From Fonsecaea monophora (Eukaryota > Ascomycota > Eurotiomycetes > Chaetothyriales > Herpotrichiellaceae): 64,000 bases of DNA. The stretch's first letter is position 1, and each line of letters starts with the position of its first letter. The notes beneath the pieces are model-generated. The model was not told the DNA's origin, made no database searches, and saw only the letters and a list, made by a program, of their open reading frames with translations. The DNA is taken from contig NW_019174057.1 of the NCBI RefSeq assembly GCF_001642475.1, positions 19,854 to 83,853 on the forward strand. Direction: 5' to 3'. A program made the position numbers and the translations under genes. This document shows, piece by piece, positions 35,090 to 46,202 of the stretch.

Positions 35090-37170
35090 ATGGTTTTCTC
35101 CAGTCTCGATCCAGGGCGCCAAACCTATCACCTGTGGCGCCGCTTCTCCATGCCCACAGAGCACGGGTCCAGAGATGCCATTGCGGTACCCGCCAATGTC
35201 GCCAACGAACTCAACTCGGCATACACCTTCATGCTACAGTTGATCATAGTCGACTTCTGGGTCATTCTGATTCTGGCAGGCGTTGTGCTCTTCCTGGGCA
35301 AGGAGAAACACAGCCATAACAGTGGGGTGATAGCCACGGGAATCTGGAATTCCAGGGACTCACCAAGCGTCATCTGCAAGTTGACCGGCTCCTATTTCTT
35401 CAAGATCAAAGACCGACGGCGTTTCCATCTGTTTTGGTGGACGGTGCTGGCAGCCGGTTTTGTGGTCGCCATCTATGCCATCCCAATCAAGGTCGCGCCG
35501 TATATCATCATTGACAATGCCGCGCCCGTAGCCGCCTCCGCCGTCTATGTTCCATCACTGAGTAACACCCCGGACGAGAAGAACGGTGTGCAGATCAACG
35601 CGCTCGAGGCGCCATCGGCGTTTCGCGCTGCGGGAAGTGTCTTGGTCGCCAACTCCACGGGCCGCACGCATGTGTTCATCGATCCGCCCGAGACGCTTCA
35701 AGACCTGGGCGACGGCGAGGCAGTCATACGCGTTGGATACAACTATACCATCACTGGCGTGGACTTTGGCCTGCAACATTATCCTGACCTCGTGCTGAGC
35801 GTCCAAGGGTCGTGCCAGACGGACTATTCCTGGCTCCTGGCCGAGTCGGTAGATGATTCTAACATCATCAATGACGAATACCTGCTTTTCAACGATCCCA
35901 ATGAAGGCACCCAGAATGTATCATTCTACGATAGCGCCAGGCCACTGGGCTATTTTTTCCAGGGACTTGCCTCGCCCACAGGACCTGCCGGCAATTGGAC
36001 CTGGGGTGCACTAGTCTCCTCTGTGCAGCGCCAGAGCATCACAGCCGGCACAGATCCTTGGTATCTTACTGTTGCTGATGGCGGCAGCGACGTTGGATTC
36101 ATAGTCAAAGGCGGACGACCCGCACTTTCGTGCTGGCAGAACGACGTCTGGTCGTATCGTGGGCATCAAAGCACAGCTGTGGCTCTCGATTCGACGTCCC
36201 TGCCTGGACTGAATCTCTCACCAGGACTGCAAAATGTCTTGGCTCGCTTTCTGTCGTTGCCCAAGATCGTGACATTGGCCACTCGCCTCGGGGCCTCAGC
36301 GCTGGTGTCCACCGATACTTCGCTGGGCGAAAAGTTTGATGCTGGCGCGTCCAGCTTCCACGACGACCTGCAGCGACTAGTGTTCGCCTCATATATCGCC
36401 ACAATGAACACGCTTACCGATACGACCCTGTTCTCCACAAACAATTACGGCCTCCCGAACCAGGTCATCGGGTCTGACGGCGGTCCCGACCCCGGAGTCG
36501 ACGCGTTCGTCATCTGGAGCAGCAATGTGTCAACATTGTCAATTCTTACCATCATTATCATCCCCGTCATGACAGTCGTCATGAAGTTGATCGTTTGGGC
36601 TCTCACGGACCTGCCCTTTTCCTGGTACCGCATCCAGGCTTTGCAGGCGACGGTGCTGTATAGTTGTCTCCACGAAAAGGCAACAGGAATCAACGATGTC
36701 GAGTGCAACCGACAAGGCGATCGACCATGGGTCAAACAAGGGGACCACGAGCAGGCTGTTTTCAGGCCGCGCTTCGATAGGGAGAGTCGAACACTTAGCT
36801 GGGGTGCAGCAGAGTATGTTAAGTTTCAAGTTTGTTTCTTTCAACTGCCATATCCCTCCGTACTATCACTGCTCGCAGGCTTCCTTGGCTTCACTTGAGT
36901 GCACAACCATGAATTGAAAACCAGTGACTTACCCTTTATAGGCATCGGGAAGTGACCCTTGGAATCGGGCCGACGCCGCTAACCCCGAGAGGCACCAGCA
37001 ACCTCGAAGTACCAGGGGCGAATGGTAGAACAGAATACTTCCAACCACAGCCTCAGAGCCAGGTTGTAAATGAAAAGCCAGCGTCGAATGTCGAGTCGCA
37101 GATCTCCAGCGTCCTCACTCCATCGTCGGTGAACCAGCCGCTCCTACCCTCAAGTTCTCAGCCTCGATAG
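35090..37170 (+). CDS. Multi-pass membrane protein with large extracytoplasmic loop, function unknown
   Basis: Exons 35090-36813 and 36942-37170 give 650 aa. The junction restores GAAEHREVTLGIG, and the donor GTATGT and acceptor TTTATAG are good. Hydrophobic spans are seen at about residues 48-68 (FMLQLIIVDFWVILILAGVVLFLG) and 123-145 (FWWTVLAAGFVVAIYAIPI), and near 485-510 (STLSILTIIIIPVMTVVMKLIVWAL). Between the second and third lies a loop of roughly 340 residues with several N-x-S/T sites, likely outside the cytosol. The C-terminal tail is polar and Pro/Ser-rich. I know similar architectures among uncharacterised fungal proteins but no enzyme or transporter signature is visible. The first ATG of the frame is used as start. 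Confidence 0.75.
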
Positions 37171-37752
37171 ACCTTTCGTCGAAGCAAATGTCGATTAGTT
37201 GGTGGGTCATCCTCACATCCCAAGAGAAACGAGATGTTTGGGGGCTCCGTTAGGTTGCACTCTTGCTAGGGAGCACTGCCTTTGGGAAAAGGCCCAAGAA
37301 AAACCCATGCTTCATTGATTGAGCCTACTGCATTGCTCCTCTTTTTCTGAAACACTGGTCCATACCATACGGTCAACCGCAGGAGTTACAATAATGGTGA
37401 TGCTGTTGACAACGACAGTAACAAAGGTTGTAACGGGCGTTTGTGTTCTTGTTGTGTGTAAATCAGACGAGTTCCAGGAAAAGGCTGCCCTCGTCTTGAG
37501 AATGTTACCGTTGATGAAAGGGTGGGGTAGCCTGCAGCTTTCAGTAAATGTGGATATCAGTTCATAAAAGGTCTGCTAGGTAGACGGGGCAATTCAGCCT
37601 ATGGGCTACTGACACGAACCCTGAGTATGCAGCCTGGATATAATGACGACGATCAAAATAAGGTCTTGGGCGCTCTGGTGCAAGTTGAAGTCCATCAGTA
37701 ACGCTTCCGCCAAATAAAGAGATTGCCGTTTCCCATCTCCATTCGACCAAAC
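37171..37752. other. Intergenic region, no gene recognised
   Basis: This holds the terminator of the membrane protein gene and the promoter of the P450 gene. A small region near 37390-37445 is rich in GTTGTAAC/ACAACGAC words. No gene seen. Confidence 0.5.
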
Positions 37753-39361
37753 ATGGATATGTTGACGGTAACGATGCCGGATTTGGGCGAAATCGGTAGA
37801 ACACTTATGCTCGTCGTCGGTGCTTTCGTACTGGTAAGCGACCTCGGCGTCAAAGTTGATTGAACACTAAGGAGGGAAAGATTGTCGTTTGTTGGCTTCT
37901 ATACAACCTCTTCCTTCATCCACTGTGTCATTACCCAGGTCCAATCTTATGGCGAGCAACCCGTCTCACGTGGATAATTGCACTTCAGCGAGGCTGTTTG
38001 CATCGGGATCTCCTTCGACTGCATGACAAATATGGCCCAGTGGTCCGAACTGCTCCTGATGAATTGTCGTACATCGACGCCCAGGCATGGAAAGACATCT
38101 ATACCTCAAGACCAGGTCACGCTGCCATCGAACGAGGCGGAATATGGTTTCGGAAGTCGCGACCAGACGAGCCTTACAGCATCATGGGACACAACGAGGA
38201 CCATCATGCTCGATATCGAAGAGCCTTCATGGGCGCTTTCAGTGAGAAAGCAATCAAGGATCATTCAACACTGATTGAAAGTTATGTCGACCTGATGATG
38301 CAGAGGCTTCGAACCATGACTACCCAGAATGGCGGTACAACAATCGATATCGTGTCATGGCTGAACTTCGTAACGTTTGATATCTCGGGTGACTTGTCGT
38401 TCGGTGAATCCTTCGGAAGCACATCGACAGGAAGTCCACACCCTTGGGTTGACATAGCTTGTCGCTTTGGGAAGGGTGTAGCTCTGGTGGCCTCGATCAA
38501 CCATTACGCACCACTGCAGAAATTGCTGAAATATGCCTTACCAGCCAAATTACGCCAGAAGATGATCTATCACCGAGAATTGAGCGCACAAAAGGTCCGT
38601 CAAAGGCTGCAACTCCAAGAGCAAAGACCCGACTTTGTCAATGCCGTGCTCAGATACAATCAGGAGAAGGCGGAGAAGGTGACCCCGGAAGAGCTGGAGC
38701 TGAACATGAGTGTCTTTGTCTTTGCTGGCAGTGAAACAGTGAGCTCGGCGGTTGCAGCAATATTATTCGGACTGTTGGAAGCGCCCGAGGCAATGTCACG
38801 AGTTAGCCAGGAGATCAGATCTGCCTTTGTTTGCGAGCAAGAGATCGACGTGGCCACCGCATCCAAGCTCGAGTATCTAACCGCTGTGATCAACGAAGGC
38901 ATGCGGCTTGGTCCACCTAGCGTCATAGGGGTTCCTCGCACTGTGCCAGCTGGTGGGGAAGAGATATGTGGGAAAATGGTGCCTGGCGGAGTAAGATCTT
39001 TGCGTCCTTCAGTCCGCTGCTTTTGCTGACCAGTATTCAGACATTTGTCGCGGTCAATCAATATCCAGCATTCCGATCTGCAACCAACTTTCTTGAACCT
39101 GACAGGTTCATTCCAGAGCGCTTTCTCAGGGAGCAGAGTGCCGGAAACAACCTAGCCGTCTTTCAGCCTTTCCTTGTAGGACGACATATGTGCATTGGAC
39201 AGAAATTGGCCTGGGCGGAGATGCGGCTCATACTGGCCCGACTGCTCTATGTCTTTGACATCAGCTGGAACACGACACCACCCATGCATGATTGGGGGGA
39301 ACAGGAGACATTTATTTTCTGGCAGAAGAAACCTCTTGAGCTTCGTTTGGTGCTCAGATGA
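37753..39361 (+). CDS. Cytochrome P450 monooxygenase
   Basis: Exons 37753-37833, 37881-38990 and 39041-39361 give 503 aa. An N-terminal membrane anchor (TLMLVVGAFVLIVVCWLLYN, restored by removing a 47-nt intron) leads to the Pro-rich hinge HPLCHYPGP. The I-helix motif is AGSETVS, the K-helix ExxR is EGMR, the meander region is EPDRFIPERF, and the heme-binding loop is FLVGRHMCIG with Cys448 as thiolate ligand. All catalytic elements are intact, so it should be an active ER-bound monooxygenase using NADPH-P450 reductase. The sequence style (YNLFLHPL, then VVRTAPDELSYID) resembles the large fungal group that includes isotrichodermin C-15 hydroxylase-like and benzoate hydroxylase-like enzymes; the substrate cannot be inferred. 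It stands alone, with no biosynthetic core gene nearby. Confidence 0.93.
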
Positions 39362-39886
39362 GGATAGTCCGAAGGAAGATCGTATGCATTGTTACTGCTG
39401 ACAGGGGTAGATTGTTCCGTTCTCGCAGGCGATAATGGACGACTCAAGTCGCACAGTCTGTGGCCATGGTGAACATCTGCCAAGAGGACACCAAGTCGGC
39501 CGATGTGTAGTCAGAAGCATACACAGTATACAAGAACTAAACAGTGAAGACGCCCTTCTCTCGATTCGAGGACTTGTTGGTTGTGTACATACATAGCAGG
39601 CTACGAGGGCTAGAGGGTCAAAGTGAAATTTCTCCGCACGCATTCGCCGCACTTTCCGAGAATGGTCGTTACAACTTTTTGTTGGAGAAAATTATTTTCC
39701 AAGGTCAAGTGCGACTGTCTCGCAGTCAACACCTGCCACTGTGAATTTTGTCTCACTTGTCCTAGACCTTCTTACTCGATCAACTAGGCTTCGCTGAGCT
39801 CCCAGCACTCAGTTTAGCACTCTGCTGCTTTTCGCGCCGTCAGGCGACCGCTGACGTCTCGAGTCAATTTTCAGTGCTTGTCCAAG
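39362..39886. other. Intergenic region, no gene recognised
   Basis: This lies between the P450 stop and the start of the SRP40-type gene on the same strand. It holds the promoter of the latter; no TATA box is obvious. Confidence 0.5.
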
Positions 39887-41107
39887 ATGAAGGCGGCCTC
39901 AACAGAATCCAGTCGCGACGCATCCAAGCCGTCTACCCAGGTTCTTTCTCTTGTATCCTCGTTCCTCGCTGAAAATGGATTTCACTCGGCTGTCAAGGCC
40001 TTTCAGAAAGACCTCAAACGAATGAAGCAGTCGGTGGAAGTCGTTAGCGTCGCGGATTCACAAGATGGTGTTAATCTACAAGAGATTGTTGATAACTGGA
40101 ACAAGCAAGAGGCGCTACAATCTACACAGCACTCTTCAGATAGCACCACCTCGGATTCGAGCGAGGACGCGATGTCAGGGTCAGACTCAGAGTCTGGCAG
40201 TGCAAGTAGCAGTGAAGAGAGCGATGCGGTCAAGAGCAGCGGGGACACATCCACTTCAGAGTCCGAGTCCGACTCAGGGACAGATGAAGACGTGTTGAAG
40301 ACAAAGCCAGCGTCTAAATCGAAGAGAGCCAAGCCCAGCAAGAGAGATTCGTCCCCGTCAAGCTCTTCATCGGTGTCCTCCGATAGCGATGCCGACGATG
40401 AGCGAGAGATTGGCGCCAAAGCAAAAGCCAAGGCCCCACGGAAGAAGTCTTCAAATACCTCGAACGATGGCGAAAAAGCCCCGACCCTCAAGCGGAAGGC
40501 ACGATCCAGCTCGCCAGAATCGCCTTCTTCGGATTCGGATTCGGATTCGGATGATCGGCCGTCAAAGCGAGCCAAGATTGAGGCCAACGAGGACGAGGAC
40601 GAGAGTTCCTCAAGCAATGTATCCTCCTCGAGCTCCGAGGAAGACTCGGGTGATGCCAAAGACTCATCCAGCGGGGAAGACGAAGTGGAGAGCGGAGCAA
40701 TGAGCACAGATGTATCCAAGGGACATGTAAAGCTCGATAATGCCGCCGACGGTCTATCTGATTCATCATCGGGAACAGTCACAGGAGATGTTGTTGAGCC
40801 AAACGAGTCATCTGCCAGACAAGCCGACGCAACGATAAACAGAGGGAAAAAGCAGGCGGTAGCGACCAAGAAGGCGCATGAAGGCGCGAGGCCAACTCCG
40901 CTGGCACAACTGTCAGCCCAGGCAACGGCAGATTCTCATATCAGCAATGCCTACCGAAGCTATGACTATGCCGAACGAGCATACAAAGACTTGTCTGTCA
41001 CACGGGGCAAAGGGTTCACCAAAGAGAAGAACAAGAAGAAGCGGGGCAGCTATCGTGGAGGAGCCATTGACATAAGTGGTGGAAAGGGGTTCAAATTCGA
41101 CGACTAA
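39887..41107 (+). CDS. LisH and SRP40 C-terminal domain nucleolar protein (Nopp140/Srp40-like)
   Basis: An intronless gene of 406 aa. A LisH-like helix pair lies at about residues 13-50 (TQVLSLVSSFLAENGFHSA). The middle, about 70-310, is a low-complexity run of Ser with Asp/Glu alternating with Lys/Arg-rich blocks, as in Nopp140 and Srp40, where the serines are casein kinase 2 sites. The C-terminus carries the SRP40 C domain: SNAYRSYDYAERAYKDLSVTRGKGFTKEKNKKKRGSYRGG followed by a Phe-rich acidic end (here split: the domain starts at about residue 350). Such proteins act as nucleolar chaperones for snoRNP assembly and rRNA transcription. The first in-frame ATG is used. The long minus-strand frame at 40003-40869 is a shadow of the Ser-rich repeats. 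Confidence 0.92.
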   Translation: MKAASTESSRDASKPSTQVLSLVSSFLAENGFHSAVKAFQKDLKRMKQSVEVVSVADSQDGVNLQEIVDNWNKQEALQSTQHSSDSTTSDSSEDAMSGSDSESGSASSSEESDAVKSSGDTSTSESESDSGTDEDVLKTKPASKSKRAKPSKRDSSPSSSSSVSSDSDADDEREIGAKAKAKAPRKKSSNTSNDGEKAPTLKRKARSSSPESPSSDSDSDSDDRPSKRAKIEANEDEDESSSSNVSSSSSEEDSGDAKDSSSGEDEVESGAMSTDVSKGHVKLDNAADGLSDSSSGTVTGDVVEPNESSARQADATINRGKKQAVATKKAHEGARPTPLAQLSAQATADSHISNAYRSYDYAERAYKDLSVTRGKGFTKEKNKKKRGSYRGGAIDISGGKGFKFDD

Positions 41108-42826
41108 ACCATAGAAGATTCGACCCGAGGACGAAAAAAGGAAGCAGAGTATTTCTTAGGCCTAAAAGCATGGAGTTTGGAGGTGGTCATATCATGGATA
41201 CTAAGAAAAGAGCTAACGATAGATTAAAACCAAGAATATGTAGTTGCAGAGATGCTGTGATGAGATGATGGATAACAGATGGTGAGCTTGCCTCTACTAC
41301 TGGTTCATGCTGGCGGTTTTCTGCAGATGGTGAGAGGTGATGACGAGTTTGACGATTGCAATCCCAGTAACAAAGAGCCTGTTGTTTCCCAAGAGCCTTT
41401 TTAGGCCACTTTGTTGAGCTGTCGAGGGGTTGACTTGGTAATGAAGACACTGTGGCACATCCACAAGTATCAGGTACCTGAAATTGCTAGTGAATGTCAC
41501 AAAAATCGAGGTACCGTATACCTGTAGGTACCTGTCTATTAGTAGGTACGAGGTACCGAGCAAGTACCCGTCTGCATGTACCCCTCCTTGCCCTGCAGCT
41601 TCCCAACCATTTCCACCGTATCTCGTATTTCCCCCCAAAATGCTGCAGCCTGTTGCCTGTGTCTGACACCTCGGCTCACCTGGAGTGCGTCCCGTCCATC
41701 TAATTGTATTCTTACTGGTGTAGATTGGATCCGCGGGACAAATTTAATTCTGGGGAAACGCATCCACGCATCCACGCACCCAAAAAAACCCGCGATTTTT
41801 CTTTGTTGGGGATCTGACTTGGCGTCCCAACCAAACTTGAAGCCCCCGATGGTGCCAATGCATTTTTCTGGCTTCGAAGCTGCGCAGTCAGTGCCACTCA
41901 CCAATCACATCCCGCAAGGCAGAAGCCGACGACGCCAATTGAACCCCCTACGATCGATCAACATCCTCAAGCTGCATACCGGGTCCCATCTACTTGTTCC
42001 CCATGGTTCCTCTCTTCGTCACCGACTCTTTATTCTCCCTCTCGCTCCCTCATACGCCTCCCTCTCTGTCTTTCCCCCAGAAAAAGAGCTCGGGAAAACA
42101 AAGGACTTGTTGTGATTTGTCCCTGCGGCGCTGCTCATCTTCCCTGCCTAATCACGCGCCACAAAATAGACCGTCGATTTTCACATCATCCGGAGACTCT
42201 CACGCACCAGCAATTGAACCAATTGATCTGGGTGACAGGGTCTGGTGGTGGTGTCTGGAATTTAACGCGTCGAATGCAACTGCAGGTCGAGATCAGGCAC
42301 AGACTGATCAAGTTTTTTGCCCCCCTAGCGTCAAGGCTCACCGGGGACAATTTCACTGAGCCTAACAGTCACCAGGAAACAAGCGACAAGCTACCCAAGC
42401 CATCAAGGCACCAGCAAACTACAAATTACTGGGATCATCCGCCACATCCGCCTCCACAGTTCAACTCCCTCTCCTCAAAATCCTTTTTTATTTCCCCGAG
42501 ATCTCGAATCGAGCTCTTCGTATAGCTTTGAATCTCTGCGGGGACACTTCGTGAGGCTCTATTTGGTCTATCCTTGGCTCTTACAGTCTTGGTATTTGGG
42601 CTCAACTACCCGAGTAAATCTTGGAACTGTGTCACGGTCTGACCAAAAACGAATCCCGGGTTTTCGAGGGGGGAAAATAATTTCCCTTTGACAAAATCGC
42701 CCAACGTCACCCGGACTTTCCCAATTGACCGACTACAAATTTAGCGGCAGAGATTCTTTGGAGCTCTGGGCTCCCTCTCCGTGTCAGCGACGTTCCCAAA
42801 AGAACTACGACTCGTTCAATCAGTAC
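41108..42826. other. Intergenic region with GTAC-rich patch
   Basis: A 1.7 kb region upstream of the next gene. Positions 41508-41575 are dense in GGTACC, GTAGGTAC and CGAGGTACCG words. The remainder is pyrimidine-rich on the plus strand and probably is a long 5' leader for the downstream gene. No gene recognised. Confidence 0.5.
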
Positions 42827-44161
42827 ATGACCAGCCGGATGATCATCCTGGCGGGAGCTCCCGAGTCAGCGAAGCTCGACTGGAGCGAGAAATCTCTTCT
42901 GCCGGCTTCTACCCACGTCGAATCTCTCTCCCACAAGAACGAACTACCCAACTCGCAGACCCCATTATCGCCCTCATCCAAAGCGTTTGGTGCCCAATGG
43001 CGACAGATTACAACGCAGAAGCTCCAGATGCGCCCGATTTTGCCCAAACTCAACATTGATGCACGCCCGACGGCGCCAGGCATTGCCTTCCCGCACCAAG
43101 GGAAGCAACAGGATGAGGCCAATGAGGTTGACCAGAGCGGCGCCGAATTCTTTTCCTTTTCCGAATTACTCGGCGCATCTACACCAAGCAGTGACATTAG
43201 TGAGGCCCAGTCACAACCTTCACTCTCCGGCGGTTCCTCGTCTATCCCAGATACCGCTTCCAACGGCACGGGCGCATTCAATACATCCGACGGAGGGCCT
43301 CTATCCGAGTACTACGACCATTCCTTTTCCATCTACGAAGCCATCCCATCATCCCAACTTTCACACTTCTCCGACTCCATCACCCCTGGCACGCCCACCT
43401 ATGAATCGAACGAGGAAATGTTCTCGGCACAGCAGGTACCCGGTACACCTGGGGGAATAATCCGGACTCCCTCTCAGAGACGATTAAGTCAAGCGCCGAG
43501 ACCGAAAACGCTGAGTGAGCTGCAAGACATTCCGAATGCAAGGTACTTGCAGAGCATCTCGCCGCAAACCATGACAGTCAACTTGATTGTGGGCATTATT
43601 TCCATTGCGCCGCCAAGAACGGTCATCACAGGGGCCAAATATGGCCGACCGAAGGAGGTGGACCTTGTGGAGATGGTGGTGGGTGACGACACGAAATCCG
43701 GCTTTCCAATCTCCATGTGGTTGCCAAAAGAAATGCGGGTGAACTGGAAGGACGGCGCCAATGCGAACCCGGAAGGGAGCCGAAGCATCCTACGTCGAAG
43801 TTTGCGGTTTATGAAACCTCGTGATGTGGTGTTGCTTCAGAACGTGGCACTCAGCTCGTTCCGAGGCAAAGTACACGGGCAGAGTCTAAAGGGCGATGTC
43901 ACCAAGATCGATCTGTTGTTCCGCAAGAAAGTGGATGACGACGATTTGGCTGGTATATATTCGGTGAGCAACCTCCGGACAGCCAATGTGGGAAAGGACC
44001 CGCAGGTGTTGAAGGTGAAGAAAGTGAGGGATTGGCTAATGGAGTTTGTGGGTGAACGAGAGGGAGGGATGGAGGGTGGATTAACACCACCGGGAGGCAA
44101 AAGAGGAAGGAAGAACAAGGCTGGATACGGCTATGCGTTCTTACCTGAGGATACGCCATGA
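42827..44161 (+). CDS. Uncharacterised protein with possible OB-fold C-terminal domain
   Basis: An intronless frame of 444 aa from the first in-frame ATG. The first 230 residues are Ser/Pro/Gln-rich and look disordered. The C-terminal part, about residues 240-400, is a beta-rich domain: MTVNLIVGIISIAPPRTVIT, DLVEMVVGDDTKSGFPISMW, RDVVLLQNVALSSFRGKVHG. The spacing (a strand, a turn with a partner strand ending in a small hydrophobic pair, then DVVLLQNV and a short basic loop) looks like an OB-fold of the kind found in single-stranded DNA-binding and telomere or replication proteins, but I cannot name a family. The tail has a basic KRGRKNK motif that may serve nuclear import. The function is unknown; nucleic-acid binding is inference. 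Confidence 0.72.
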   Translation: MTSRMIILAGAPESAKLDWSEKSLLPASTHVESLSHKNELPNSQTPLSPSSKAFGAQWRQITTQKLQMRPILPKLNIDARPTAPGIAFPHQGKQQDEANEVDQSGAEFFSFSELLGASTPSSDISEAQSQPSLSGGSSSIPDTASNGTGAFNTSDGGPLSEYYDHSFSIYEAIPSSQLSHFSDSITPGTPTYESNEEMFSAQQVPGTPGGIIRTPSQRRLSQAPRPKTLSELQDIPNARYLQSISPQTMTVNLIVGIISIAPPRTVITGAKYGRPKEVDLVEMVVGDDTKSGFPISMWLPKEMRVNWKDGANANPEGSRSILRRSLRFMKPRDVVLLQNVALSSFRGKVHGQSLKGDVTKIDLLFRKKVDDDDLAGIYSVSNLRTANVGKDPQVLKVKKVRDWLMEFVGEREGGMEGGLTPPGGKRGRKNKAGYGYAFLPEDTP

Positions 44162-46202
44162 ATGGAAAGAAGACGAGGACCACGAGGATCTACGAGACAA
44201 GAGATCTGCGGCGATCTTTGACGAAGGCTGGGAACTCTGAACCTGGAGGATGTAATAACAGCAACACAGAAGGACTGAGATGGCAAAGGGGGCATTCGGG
44301 AGGTTGTGCTCTCGCCCTTCCCGTGTATTGTAGTAATAGTCACGAGACATGACTGCATTGGATAGGTTTTGGTATCATTGCGCGGCGTATATATAGTCTA
44401 AAGTGGTGGTAGCAATACTCTGCCGGCGAAGAAACATTTCGAGATCTGGGTGTACGAGTCATGTTCTTGTGCCGTGACCCAATATGCAAGTAATATGTAC
44501 ATTAGGTAGTATTATCAAAAGAGATGATTGAGGGAAAATAGCAGAAGGAATTAATTCCCCCAAGAGGGTATTTTCCGAGTACACGTACTTTCTGTCCAAG
44601 TATGAGGGAAGAGAAGGTAGCTGGTGTTGACGAATCGCATCGCGACGTTAGAGACATGAAGTACGAGGTACAATGTTATTATTGGTGAGTGGCGAGTGCT
44701 TGACACTAAAAATATCATCAAAATCTTCAGACCAAGAAAAGAAGAACAAGACGAGGAGGAGATGGGTAAGTAAATGGCCTCGTGACCAGCAAGTGCCAAA
44801 AGGAGAGAGGGACTTGTGTGTCTTTACTTTTTGTCCAAGTCCAAAGAACCGAGTAGCTTATGTGCTTGTCACCTTGTGGGTTGTGAACCAGGACAATCCC
44901 AATTACCGCCTCACGGGCCTACGGGCGCCTTGCTATTTCATATTCAATCACGAGGTACAAAAAAAAAGAAGCCCACGAAGCGGTCAAGTACTCGGTACTC
45001 AATGCAGCAGTCAAAGACCAAACCAATCGCAGGAGCGTCTGGGTCGGCGTGTTGGCGTTATTGCGTGATGAGTGGACTGATTAAGATGTGCCTTATTTCT
45101 AGGTACATGTACTTGAGCCTGCGCCTGTTTGTACACGGTAGAGGGCATTATAACTAAAAGGGGTAGAATGAAGAAAAAAGGGCCAAGGGTTCCAGACTTT
45201 GAATGTCTACCGGGTATCTCGAACATCGGTACAAGAACGAGTAAAAAAGGGTCCGCTTCCGGAGGGAGAGTGCGAAATTGCATGCAGACACGCACAAGAT
45301 TTGCATCCCCGGGAGGGCTCATGGTGGCTCAACACCACTTCTCACTTCTCCTTGGCCACCCCGAGAAGTTACCACCAAATGCCTCATAAGGACTGACTAA
45401 GTGCTCGCAGATTGCAGGGGGTCACTTTACTAGGCACCTAGTAGGTAGTCAATGGGCGTTTCCGCTAAGATTTGTTCGACCGGGTTTAGTCGTAGTTGAC
45501 TTTTAGGTGCTTGCCGAGCTGAGCCTTATCGATAAACTAAGGGGACGATAGAATTTTTTTGAGGGCTTCTCTCTCGCGTAGGGGACACGCGTTGAGAGAT
45601 CGCCACCCAGTCGCGGAGGTACCTCTGGCATTACTTTTGGCATGCCTGGCTAACAGTCGGAGAACTGTTGCAGGGATGCCCACCCTACCCACCCCACCTA
45701 CTCAATTAACCTCTTTAACTAAAACCCATCCGCGGCAGTGGCTTGGGTAAACCCAAAGCTGAGGCTCACCACCCAACTGGCCACGGTGGCCTTGGGGCCC
45801 TGGCACTATGTCCCTACTTGTACAAGTGACCCAAGGTGGGGGGCGTCACTACTGACCGCGCGAGTCGTGACCCTGCGCCCACTACTATTGATTCACCTTC
45901 CCTCTCCCAAAATCAAACACTGTGGCTGATTTGGAACACAATTAATTCTTGAGTGACATTGAGCAAAACGCCGCACAAAGACGCCCTCATATAACACCAC
46001 CCTTCACCCAGACTTTGTCCACAGGCTTCTGCTCTTTGAACCAGTTCGTCTCTCCCACAACATACCTCACCGGACCCGCCTGCACATCAACAAAGTAGTC
46101 TTTGAACTACGTTTCATTCTTTGTTGACCACACCAAGACCGTTCACTACCTCCTGTCTTCGTCGACACCTCATCCTCAGTCGACGTCTCGTCCCGATTCA
46201 AG
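44162..46202. other. Intergenic region, 2 kb, GTAC-rich patches
   Basis: This lies between the OB-fold candidate and GDP-mannose pyrophosphorylase. Patches with CGAGTAC/GTACGAG-like words occur near 44575-44590, 44655-44675, 44985-45000 and 45100-45110. The last 300 bases before 46203 are pyrimidine-rich and without upstream ATG-rich frames, as expected for the promoter and leader of a highly expressed gene. No gene or RNA recognised. Confidence 0.5.

Noticed and set aside
37859..37880. Earlier acceptor (CTAAG at about 37871) for the first P450 intron
   Set aside because: It would make an intron of only 38 nt and insert EGK into the membrane anchor; the acceptor at 37880 keeps the anchor hydrophobic.
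40003..40869. 288-aa minus-strand frame rich in Ser/Leu/Asp
   Set aside because: It is an antisense shadow of the Ser/Asp repeats of the SRP40-type protein.
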